A stretch of 27,776 nucleotides of DNA from Deltaproteobacteria bacterium (GTDB lineage: Bacteria > Desulfobacterota > DSM-4660 > Desulfatiglandales > HGW-15): contig JAFGPH010000006.1 in the NCBI GenBank assembly GCA_016926135.1, positions 1-27,776 on the forward strand. Direction: 5' to 3'. The notes under the pieces are model-generated. The model worked only from the letters and a program-made list of their open reading frames with translations. It had not been told where the DNA came from and did not search any database. Positions 7,360 to 14,631 of the stretch are shown one piece after another (position 1 is the stretch's first letter; each line of letters starts with the position of its first letter). The translations under genes and the position numbers were made by a program.

Positions 7360-8369
7360 ATGTACACAACCACTGGTACCCGAAGGACTATCTGGATTAT
7401 CTGGTAGCCCGAGGCACAAAGGTCTCCCCCCACGGCATTCATGACGGCGGGACGCACTACCGCATGTGGTATGATGGCGTCTGCGTGGCCCATATCGACC
7501 GTGCCGGCCATTATGATCTGGAAGCAAGGATCAAGGACCTGGATAAAGGCGGACTGGACACCCAGTTGTTGAGCGTGACCATCCCGGGTCCTGAGAGCCT
7601 CGAGCCGGAAAAAGGCATATACTGGGCCAAAAAATGTAACGACGCCCTCAAGAAGGCGACAGAGACATACCCCGGGCGTTTCTACTTTCTGGCCTCCCTG
7701 CCCTATCAGGTCCCGGATGAGGCCTGCAAGGAGTTGGAGAGATGCCAAAAAATGGGCTGTGTGGGCATACAATGTTTCTCCAATTTCAACTTTGAACCCA
7801 TTTATCTGGAGAAGTTCCACGGCATCTATGAAATCGCCAACAAATATGAACTCCCCATGCTGATGCATCCTGCCGTACCCCTCACAAGAGACGTCATGGA
7901 CAAGATGAGAATCCCTTATCAGCTCTGGGGGTACACCCTGGACACCAGCATGGCCATTGTCAGCCTGATCTTTCAGGGGGTCATGGCGAAATTCCCGAAG
8001 CTCCGAATCGTCCATGGGCATCTCGGTGGAATGGTGCCCTATTTCGTCCGCCGTTTGCAGGACTCGTACAAGGGGTATGGAAAGGAGTGGGGTGTTCAAC
8101 TCGAGGAATCCCCGGATGTGACTTACAAGAACAGGGTTTATCCGGACACCACCTCCTTTTACCTCCCAGCCATGAAGTGCTGCCTCGAGTGGGTCGGGTC
8201 GGAGCGGATGTGCATCGGAACCGACTACGCCCACCGCGTCGGGGACCCGGAGGGCGCAATCAAGTCGGTGAAGGATCTCGGCCGGGATGCAGGTCTTAGC
8301 CAGAGCCAGATTGACAGGATCCTCGGAAAGAATCTCGAGGAACTGTTCAAGCTGCCGCCCATGCCGTAA
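7341..8369 (+). CDS. Amidohydrolase-2 (ACMSD-like) family protein
   Basis: The 342-residue product has the metal-site pattern of the aminocarboxymuconate-semialdehyde decarboxylase-like amidohydrolases: H9-x-H11 in VDVHNHWYP, H176 in LMHPAVP, H225 (with H227) in VHGHLGG, and D295 in GTDYAH. The family includes non-oxidative decarboxylases of aromatic acids (ACMSD, gamma-resorcylate decarboxylase) and hydrolases, generally Zn- or Mn-dependent and cytoplasmic. There is no signal peptide. The ATG overlaps the previous gene by 19 bases and is preceded by AAAGGAGAAAAAGAG. A C-C or C-N bond reaction on an acid substrate would suit the neighbouring ligase, but the exact reaction cannot be read from sequence. 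Confidence 0.88.
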   Translation: MGQRTVDVHNHWYPKDYLDYLVARGTKVSPHGIHDGGTHYRMWYDGVCVAHIDRAGHYDLEARIKDLDKGGLDTQLLSVTIPGPESLEPEKGIYWAKKCNDALKKATETYPGRFYFLASLPYQVPDEACKELERCQKMGCVGIQCFSNFNFEPIYLEKFHGIYEIANKYELPMLMHPAVPLTRDVMDKMRIPYQLWGYTLDTSMAIVSLIFQGVMAKFPKLRIVHGHLGGMVPYFVRRLQDSYKGYGKEWGVQLEESPDVTYKNRVYPDTTSFYLPAMKCCLEWVGSERMCIGTDYAHRVGDPEGAIKSVKDLGRDAGLSQSQIDRILGKNLEELFKLPPMP

Positions 8370-8446
8370 GACAGGCAGGGGAGTAGGGGCGTCGCCGGGT
8401 CCGGGTATCGCCCGAAATCCTAGCGACTGCCCTCTGTTCTGATGTC

Positions 8447-8498
8447 AGGGTTCAAGAGGTCCATGGTTCCGTGTTCGGAACCATGGACCATGAACCCT
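8447..8498. repeat. Long interrupted palindrome (two-tier hairpin)
   Basis: A perfect 13-base inverted repeat (8458-8470 with 8477-8489, GGTCCATGGTTCC as left arm) encloses a 6-base loop. It is framed by a second perfect 8-base inverted repeat (8447-8454 AGGGTTCA with 8491-8498) across a 3/1-base internal loop, giving 21 base pairs in all. No T-run follows, so it is not a standard terminator. It fills the only sizeable gap (8370-8539) between the amidohydrolase and HAD genes and would form a very stable leader hairpin about 40 bases before the ATG at 8540. Confidence 0.85.
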
Positions 8499-8539
8499 TC
8501 ACGCGTTCCCATCGATCTACGAACTATGGAAGGACACGG

Positions 8540-9286
8540 ATGACAGAAACCATGGAAGTCAAGTGGTGTGGCTTTGACTATGGCCAGTGCATCATGGAAC
8601 CGGGCGGGCTCCGGAATCCCCGGATGTTCGGGGACCTTTACAAGAAGCTTGGGAAACCGGAGCTGATCCCGGAAAAGATCGTGAAGTATCGGATCCTGAA
8701 AGAGAAGTACGGCAGCTTCAGCCTGATCAAGGAAGGGCACCGGGACGAGATCCACAGCTTTGTTCTCGATGATGACCCAGAGGCGATTGCGCTCTTCAGC
8801 GACTTGGAACAGGATCTCTTGGACATGGGCGAGGGTTTGGAAGAGGCGCTGGAATATCTTCAAGACCAGGGCATAGAACTCCAGGTGGTTTCGGAAATGA
8901 AGAAAACCCTTGGACCGGTGGGGACGGACATCGTCTCCCGGTTTTTGAAGAGAAGAGGCCTGGTCAAATACTTCCGGGAACTGGTCACTCCCCAAGGCAA
9001 GATCGACCTAGTCAAGGAAACGGTCGATCCGAGGTACAAAGGCCGCACGAAAAAGGACGGCACGCTTTATGACGTGCTTGCCCAGGAGCTCGCGGAGCGG
9101 TCCATTCGGACTCACGAAGCCGTCATCGTCGGGGACAAGCCGGAGACGGACATCGACCCCGCCCATGACCGGGGCTTCAAGACCATTCAGTACAAAGGCT
9201 TCATTGATCTCGGTGAATCAAAAGCCGATGTCGTCATCCACTCCTTTGCGGAACTCAAAACCATTCTCAGGAAAAAGAAGGAATGA
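8540..9286 (+). CDS. Atypical HAD-superfamily protein
   Basis: The 248-residue product begins at an ATG with AAGGA about 8 bases upstream. A GTG at 8471 would give 271 residues but lies inside the loop of the palindrome and adds nothing conserved. The HAD fold is indicated by a motif I-like WCGFDYGQC, a motif II Ser in LQVVSEMKKT, a basic stretch around YKGRTKK and motif IV GDKPETDIDPAHDRGF. Motif I has Gly two residues after the nucleophile Asp, where phosphatases carry the acid/base Asp, so normal phosphatase chemistry is doubtful. It is followed 6 bases later by an unknown gene. No specific function is assigned. Confidence 0.78.
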   Translation: MTETMEVKWCGFDYGQCIMEPGGLRNPRMFGDLYKKLGKPELIPEKIVKYRILKEKYGSFSLIKEGHRDEIHSFVLDDDPEAIALFSDLEQDLLDMGEGLEEALEYLQDQGIELQVVSEMKKTLGPVGTDIVSRFLKRRGLVKYFRELVTPQGKIDLVKETVDPRYKGRTKKDGTLYDVLAQELAERSIRTHEAVIVGDKPETDIDPAHDRGFKTIQYKGFIDLGESKADVVIHSFAELKTILRKKKE

Positions 9287-9292
9287 GATCCT

Positions 9293-9946
9293 ATGCGCAG
9301 AGCAAGGCCTACTCAGATCGTGCTCGAGTATGACGATGGGACCCGGAGTGCGGTTTCTTTTGAAACGCTTCCTTTGCCTCTTCAGATTGAAATCATGCGA
9401 CAGCCCTTTGCAGGCAGACCGAGTCCGGATCCCCAAAAAGAGCGATACCTATTGCTTGAATGGGATGATGGCTGGAAGGAAGTCATCGAAGTGGACGCCG
9501 GCTGTACGGAACTGAACCGCTACTACGTAATCAGCCGGCCCGAGGACGTAGGGCGCCTCTCCCTCCATAAGGAGGCGGGCTACCCTGAGCTGATCGAGGT
9601 GATGAGGAAGCCGAAGAACCTGCGACGGATCACCCTTCTGGATACCTTTGATCTCACCCCGACCGATTCCATCCGGGAGGGGAAGAAGGTCGATCACCTG
9701 TACGCCCTTTCCAAGGTGGAGAAAACCCTTCCCGAGTGGGTCCAGATGACGAAGGAAGCTTTGAGGGAGGAAAACCTGGAGGTCCGGAAACTGCTGTCCG
9801 GAACCCCTTCGGAAACGAACGGGATCTATGAGCGGCTCAGACGGAGAATGAATCTCCATGCCGGACAAAGACAACAGGATGTCTACGACTTCCTGGCCTG
9901 TCTGGTTCGCTTGGCCGTCCAGGGAGAGGCTGAACATGATCTATGA
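9293..9946 (+). CDS. Unknown protein with internal beta repeat
   Basis: The 217-residue product (ATG with AAGGA 9 bases upstream) matches no family I recognise. It is predicted soluble: no signal peptide or membrane segment. Two segments look like copies of one unit: residues about 9-39 start with VLEYDDG and end in IEIMRQP, and residues about 47-103 start with LLEWDDG and end in IEVMRKP. The last third is helical and charged (ERLRRRMNLHAGQ). It sits between the atypical HAD gene (6-base gap) and the AMP ligase (11-base overlap), so it is almost certainly co-translated with them. Coding status is supported by this tight packing. Confidence 0.75.
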   Translation: MRRARPTQIVLEYDDGTRSAVSFETLPLPLQIEIMRQPFAGRPSPDPQKERYLLLEWDDGWKEVIEVDAGCTELNRYYVISRPEDVGRLSLHKEAGYPELIEVMRKPKNLRRITLLDTFDLTPTDSIREGKKVDHLYALSKVEKTLPEWVQMTKEALREENLEVRKLLSGTPSETNGIYERLRRRMNLHAGQRQQDVYDFLACLVRLAVQGEAEHDL

Positions 9947-11618
9947 AGGGTTCACGCCATATGACCCGACCGCGGCGGAGATCTATGAAAAGCGGCGGTG
10001 GTGGCTCGGAATGACCCTTGGCGACATCCTTGACAAGAGCTGCGACCTCTATCCTCTGAAGGAGGCCCTGGTCGGGGAAGGGAAACGCTATACCTACCGG
10101 GAGTTTCGTAGGCTCGTGGACCATGCGGCCTACGGCCTTCTCCAGCACGGCCTCAGGGCCGGTGACACCATGCTATTGCAGCTTCCCAACTGCCCGGAGT
10201 TCGTCATTTCGTATTTCGCCATGCAGAAGATCGGCGTCGTGATGGTTCTCCTGACCGTGAATCATTCACTCAGGGAGATTGTCCACCTCGCGAACCTCAC
10301 CCAGCCGAAGGGCTGGATCCTGCCGGATCAATACAGAGGAACAGACTTCCTGTCCATGACAAGGAAGGTCCGGACCCAAGGGCAAACTCTTGAACGGGTG
10401 TACTTCCTGGGTGAGGGCGTCTCGAGCGGCGAGCTCCGGTTCAAAGATCTTCTGGGGAGCACGGCAGATCCGAGAGAGATCAGGAGTGCGCTGGAGGAGG
10501 CCCGTCCGGACCCGCGCGACGTCTGCCAGATCCTTCCCTCCGGGGGGACCACCGGCCTTCCCAAAGGCGCCCCAAGAACGCATAACGACTACCTCTGCAA
10601 TATCGAATACACATCGAAGGCGTGGGATCTCAATGTCACGGACACCTGTCTCGTGGCAACGACGGTCGGACACAATCTCGCCCTCCTGGTGACCGTGACG
10701 GCCTCCGTCTTTCATGGAGCCACCATGGTGCTCTTGGACTCGTCGAGGCCCGATGATTTCTGCAGGACAATCCAGGAGGAAAGGGTGACCTGCACGGGTC
10801 TCGTGCCGACGCTCATCAGCCGCTATGTCAGTTTCGACCGTCTGCACCACTATGACATGAGCTCCTTAAAGAGAATTTATGTGGGTGCGGCGAACAGCCC
10901 CCCCGAACTGGTGCGTCAGGTAGAGGAGAGAATCGGTGGGCGCTACATCAATGCCTTCGGCATGGTGGAAGGGCCGCTGGCGCAGTCCAGGCCCCAGGAC
11001 CCGATCGAGATCCGATGCAACACGATCGGCAGGGCCTGTTGTCCTTATGACGAGCTGATCACCCTGGACGAAAAGGGAAACAGGAATCCCCCCGGAAAGG
11101 AGGGCGAACTGGCTGCAAAAGGACCGGGGGTCTTCACGGGCTATCTGAAAAACCCGCAGGCCAACCAGGACGCCTTCACCAAGGACGGATACTTTCGAAC
11201 CGGAGACCTTGCCGTCATCGATCTGCAAGGTGTGATCCGGATCACGGGGAGGATCAAGGACATCATCATCCGCGGCGGGGAAAACATTGCGGCCCGGGAT
11301 GTGGAGGACATGATCTCTTCCCACCCCGGAGTAGAGTATGTCGCCGTGGTGGGCATGCCTGACCCGGACCTCGGGGAGCTGGTCTGTGCCTTTATCAAGC
11401 CCGTGGACGGAGCACGGTTGAGCTACGATGATGTAATTGTCCATATGAAAGCATTGGACGCTGCGAAGGCCCATCTCCCGGCGAGGATCGAATTCGTGGA
11501 ACAGATTCCCCTCACGGCCGCCGGTAAGGCGGATAAGAAGGCGCTGAGAGAGGACATCAGGAACAAACTCGAATCCGTACCGGGCGGAGGGGAGCCGCTC
11601 GGACCTGAAGAAGGATGA
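9936..11618 (+). CDS. EntE-like acid-AMP / acyl-CoA ligase
   Basis: From the ATG with AGAGG 8 bases upstream the product is 560 residues; an upstream ATG at 9858 overlaps the previous gene by 89 bases. All adenylation-superfamily core motifs are present: A3 SGGTTGLPKGAPRTHNDY, A5 NAFGMVEGP, A7 YFRTGDL, A8 GRIKDIIIRGGENI, and the C-terminal catalytic Lys, K531, in AAGKADKK. The PRTHNDY block and GM(V/A)EG motif resemble EntE-type 2,3-dihydroxybenzoate-AMP ligases more than acetyl-CoA synthetases. No carrier-protein or NRPS gene is nearby, so activation of an aryl or other carboxylic acid to its CoA ester for catabolism is the more likely role. Substrate unknown. Confidence 0.88.
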   Translation: MIYEGFTPYDPTAAEIYEKRRWWLGMTLGDILDKSCDLYPLKEALVGEGKRYTYREFRRLVDHAAYGLLQHGLRAGDTMLLQLPNCPEFVISYFAMQKIGVVMVLLTVNHSLREIVHLANLTQPKGWILPDQYRGTDFLSMTRKVRTQGQTLERVYFLGEGVSSGELRFKDLLGSTADPREIRSALEEARPDPRDVCQILPSGGTTGLPKGAPRTHNDYLCNIEYTSKAWDLNVTDTCLVATTVGHNLALLVTVTASVFHGATMVLLDSSRPDDFCRTIQEERVTCTGLVPTLISRYVSFDRLHHYDMSSLKRIYVGAANSPPELVRQVEERIGGRYINAFGMVEGPLAQSRPQDPIEIRCNTIGRACCPYDELITLDEKGNRNPPGKEGELAAKGPGVFTGYLKNPQANQDAFTKDGYFRTGDLAVIDLQGVIRITGRIKDIIIRGGENIAARDVEDMISSHPGVEYVAVVGMPDPDLGELVCAFIKPVDGARLSYDDVIVHMKALDAAKAHLPARIEFVEQIPLTAAGKADKKALREDIRNKLESVPGGGEPLGPEEG

Positions 11619-11648
11619 GCGGGAATTCTCGACAAGGAGGGATGGGCT

Positions 11649-12839
11649 ATGGATTATCCGAAGCTCTTTTCACCGATCATGGTCCGTGGGGTCAAGTTCC
11701 CGAACAGGATCACGCGGACCTCAATGGTATCCGGTCTTGCGACTGAAGACGGCCATGTGACGGAGGATCTGAAGAACCGATACCGGCGTGAGGCTCAAGG
11801 GGGGCTTGGTTCGATCGTGGTCGAGGCCGCAGTGGTCTCTCCCTCGAGAAGCTCCTTTAATCTTCGCATCAGTGACGACAGTTTCGTGGAAGAGCTGAAA
11901 AGCCTCGTCCAATCTGTTCGCCAAGCCAACCCGGAGACGAAAATCGGGATCCAAATCATGCACTTCTTGAAGATCGCCAGGAGCGGATGGAGGCAACGGG
12001 TCACCGACTTCAAGAGGGAGGATTTGCCTGTCATTGTGGATCAGCACGTCCAGGGGGCCAGGCGGGCCATCGCTGCGGGTTTCGACTTCATCGAACTCCA
12101 TATGGCCCATGCCTACACGCTTTCATCCTTTCTCTCCCTGTCCAACGAGAGAACGGATGAATACGGAGGCTCCCTCAGCAACCGCATGCGGTTACCTTTG
12201 GAGGTGTATCAGGCCGTCCGAAAGGAGGTGGGGGACCGGTTTCCTCTGGGCGTCAGGATCAACGGGGAAGACTTCACGATCAAAGGCACCACCTTGCTGC
12301 AGAGCACGAAGGTCGCAAGAAAGCTGGCTGAGGTCGGTGCGGACTACATCAGCGTTTCTGCAGGCAGCCGATTTGAAGACGCGAAGCCCCCGAAGCCTGA
12401 GACGCCGCCGGATCCCATGTCCGGATACAGCGGCCATCGGATGAGCCCCGAGTGGTGGTTTCCCGATGCCACCCATGTCTATCTCGCGGAAGGAGTTCGA
12501 AAGGCGCTGCGCGAGGGCAGCCATGAAGTCCCTGTCGTCACCGCCGGAAAGATTCGAACTCCTCAGCAGGCCGAAGAAATCCTTGCCCAAGGAAAAGCCG
12601 ACATGATCGGTCTCTGCAGGGCCTTGCTTTGCGATCCGGACTGGCCTCTCAAGGCAAGGGAGGGCCGGGCCAGGGATATTGTCGGCTGCACCGCCTGCAA
12701 CTGGTGTCTGGAGGCCGATTCCAGAATGGAGAAGGTGAATTGTTCCCGATGGCCCGAAGGCAGTGTGGTGGCCCCGGCGGTATGGACGAAGAAGGATGCT
12801 CGGGCGAGCGCGCTATCGAGGACGGCAGAGGGGGAGTGA
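11649..12839 (+). CDS. Fe-S old yellow enzyme-family oxidoreductase
   Basis: The 396-residue product starts 8 bases after an AAGGAGGG site. It is an FMN-binding TIM barrel of the 2,4-dienoyl-CoA reductase/2-enoate reductase branch: PNRITRTSM at the N-terminus, the active-site block HMAHAYTLSSFLS with NERTDEYGGS, and a C-terminal 4Fe-4S cysteine set at C347, C350, C353 and C365 (C-x2-C-x2-C-x11-C). Related 2-enoate and dienoyl-CoA reductases have about 650 residues with a C-terminal FAD/NAD(P)H domain; that domain is missing, so electrons must come from another protein. Reduction of an activated C=C bond, perhaps on the CoA ester made by the upstream ligase, is inferred. The 3' end meets a dehydrogenase remnant, so a rearrangement near the stop is possible. 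Confidence 0.85.
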   Translation: MDYPKLFSPIMVRGVKFPNRITRTSMVSGLATEDGHVTEDLKNRYRREAQGGLGSIVVEAAVVSPSRSSFNLRISDDSFVEELKSLVQSVRQANPETKIGIQIMHFLKIARSGWRQRVTDFKREDLPVIVDQHVQGARRAIAAGFDFIELHMAHAYTLSSFLSLSNERTDEYGGSLSNRMRLPLEVYQAVRKEVGDRFPLGVRINGEDFTIKGTTLLQSTKVARKLAEVGADYISVSAGSRFEDAKPPKPETPPDPMSGYSGHRMSPEWWFPDATHVYLAEGVRKALREGSHEVPVVTAGKIRTPQQAEEILAQGKADMIGLCRALLCDPDWPLKAREGRARDIVGCTACNWCLEADSRMEKVNCSRWPEGSVVAPAVWTKKDARASALSRTAEGE

Positions 12840-12855
12840 AATACGGAATCATCGA

Positions 12856-13185
12856 ATCGGTCTGGACACGGAGCTTTCCATCGCCGAATCCTTGTATGAA
12901 GAGACCAGGGATTCCAAGTATGCGCCGCCGGTTCTCCTCCGAAAAATGGTGACAGGGGGATGGCTGGGACGGAAAGCGGGAAAGGATTTCTATGAGTACC
13001 GACAGGAGGTGAGGGTATCTCGCCTGCTCGGAGAGGAGGATGATCCTCGGCATGTTCTAGAGCAGGCGGCAGGGAAAGCCGTTCTTCTTGCCTGGCTCCA
13101 TTCGCTTCCGGATAGCAGAGAAGTGAGAGACCATGCCTGCGAGGCGCGGGGAGGATTGATCCCCGAGTATCTAGCAACCTTTTGA
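12856..13185 (+). pseudogene. 3-hydroxyacyl-CoA dehydrogenase C-terminal remnant
   Basis: Starting 17 bases after the old yellow enzyme stop, a frame encodes IGLDTELSIAESLYEET, LLRKMVTGGWLGRK and GKDFYEY, matching the end of the C-terminal domain of 3-hydroxybutyryl-/3-hydroxyacyl-CoA dehydrogenases. The Rossmann domain and catalytic His-Glu region, about 230 residues in intact enzymes, are missing, and residues encoded upstream in this frame are Arg-rich shadow of the old yellow enzyme gene. About 60 further residues after the family end at about 13002 are unrecognised. There is no good start or ribosome binding site. I read it as a deletion scar of a beta-oxidation-type gene. Confidence 0.65.
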
Positions 13186-13189
13186 ATGT

Positions 13190-13210
13190 CGGCAAAACAG
13201 GGTTTCGCCG
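13190..13210. repeat. Inverted repeat before transporter 1
   Basis: CGGCAAAAC and GTTTCGCCG (eight of nine positions complementary) flank a 3-base spacer, 21 bases before the binding-protein ATG at 13232. No T-run follows. It could be an operator or a leader hairpin; its position is too close to the start to be a terminator for the following gene. Confidence 0.5.
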
Positions 13211-13231
13211 CACTTCCGGGGGAGGCAATCT

Positions 13232-14521
13232 ATGGGAAAGCATGAGACTTGGCAATGGGATGTTACTCGTAGAAGCTTTATCAAGACGCTGGGGGCTGCC
13301 GGGATTGCCCTGGGCGGGGCGGGATTGTTCCCCTCCGTCACCAGAGCCGCAAAAAGGGACCATATTCTCATCGGTCATCCTACGCCGGCCACAGGTCCTA
13401 TCGCCCCTTTCGGAGAGACCTCCGCATGGATCGACAAACGGGCGGCTGACGAGATCAACAAGAAGGGCGGAATCCTCGTCAAGGAACTGGGGAAGAAGCT
13501 GCCCATCAAGATCAAGACCATGGATACCGAAAGCAATCCCACGAAGGCCGCCCAGGTCGCTTCCAAGCTGATCCTGCAGGACCAGGTGGATCTTATGGTG
13601 GTTCTGCACACCCCGGATACGGTCAATCCTGTGGGAGCGATCTGCGAGAGGTATGAAGTGCCCTGCATCTCCTCTGTCGCGCCCATTGAGCCCTGGCTTA
13701 CCGGGGGTCCCTACAAATGGACCTTTCATTATTTCTGGAGCTTAGGCGATATCATCCGTGTGTTTACGGGAATGTGGGATGCATTCAGCAGCCAGACCAA
13801 CAAGGTCGTGGGTGGGTTCTGGCCGAACGACCCGGACGGCACTGTCTGGGCTGCGGAGTTCTCCAAGAAGCTGAAGGAGATGGGCTACACGGTGGTGGAT
13901 GTGGGGAGATTTCCTTACGGCATGCAGGATTTCAGCGCGTTCATCAGCACCTGGCAAAAGGAAAAGGTGGAGATCCTGACCGGGGTTCCGGTTCCCCCCG
14001 ACTGGGCTACATGCTGGACCCAGTGCCGGCAGAGGGGTTTTTTCCCCAAGATCGCCACGATCGGAAAAGCCATCCTGTTCCCGGCTGCGGTAGAGGCTAT
14101 GGGTGGGAACCTTGCCAACGGTCTGACTTCGGAAATCTGGTGGACTCCTCTACATCCCTTCAAGTCTTCCCTGGCTGGATATTCTTCTAAAGACCTGGCC
14201 GATGCCTGGGTCGCGGAAAACAAGAGACAGTGGACCCAGCCTATGGGCTTTGACTACGCCGCGTATGAGATTGCGGCAGATGCCTTGACCAGGGCCGGCT
14301 CTCTGGACAAGAAGAAGATCAGAGAGGCCTTGGCGGCTACCAACCTGAGCACCATCGTGGGGCCGATCAAATTCAATGACAAGAACTTCGCGAAGACGCC
14401 GCTGGTGGGCGGACAATGGGTCAAGGGAGAGAAATGGCCCTGGGACCTCCAGATCACGTATAACAAAGAAAATCCCAGCATCCCCACCACGGCTAAAATG
14501 AATTTCCCGATTCCCAAGTAG
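13232..14521 (+). CDS. Tat-exported Liv-type substrate-binding protein
   Basis: The 429-residue product has a twin-arginine signal: R13-R14 in TRRSFIK, a Gly/Ala-rich core to about residue 32 and a cleavage site near VTRA-AKR. The mature part has the type I periplasmic binding-protein fold of LivK/branched-chain amino acid binding proteins, with an N-terminal strand at ILIGHPTPATGPIAP and the SNP-x-KAAQVASKLI-like region around residue 100. Relatives bind amino acids, but also aromatic acids, amides and urea, so the ligand cannot be named. A GGGGGAGG site precedes the ATG. It heads a G-F-H-M transporter set and is followed by a hairpin. Tat export of this protein class is uncommon in my experience. 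Confidence 0.88.
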   Translation: MGKHETWQWDVTRRSFIKTLGAAGIALGGAGLFPSVTRAAKRDHILIGHPTPATGPIAPFGETSAWIDKRAADEINKKGGILVKELGKKLPIKIKTMDTESNPTKAAQVASKLILQDQVDLMVVLHTPDTVNPVGAICERYEVPCISSVAPIEPWLTGGPYKWTFHYFWSLGDIIRVFTGMWDAFSSQTNKVVGGFWPNDPDGTVWAAEFSKKLKEMGYTVVDVGRFPYGMQDFSAFISTWQKEKVEILTGVPVPPDWATCWTQCRQRGFFPKIATIGKAILFPAAVEAMGGNLANGLTSEIWWTPLHPFKSSLAGYSSKDLADAWVAENKRQWTQPMGFDYAAYEIAADALTRAGSLDKKKIREALAATNLSTIVGPIKFNDKNFAKTPLVGGQWVKGEKWPWDLQITYNKENPSIPTTAKMNFPIPK

Positions 14522-14538
14522 GGATCACCGGATCCGCG

Positions 14539-14571
14539 TATGCCCCTCGGCGACGATCACCGGGGGACATA
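14539..14571 (+). other. Intercistronic hairpin after binding-protein gene
   Basis: Arms of 12 bases (TATGCCCCTCGG with CCGGGGGACATA; ten Watson-Crick pairs, one G-U, one mismatch) enclose a 9-base loop. It lies 18 bases after the binding-protein stop and has no T-run. Such hairpins commonly protect the 3' end of binding-protein mRNA so that it exceeds the permease messages. Confidence 0.6.
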
Positions 14572-14631
14572 TGTGGGAAGAGGAGTAGGATCTTTGCGTC
14601 CGTTCTGAAGAGAACCCCATGAGAAGGGACT

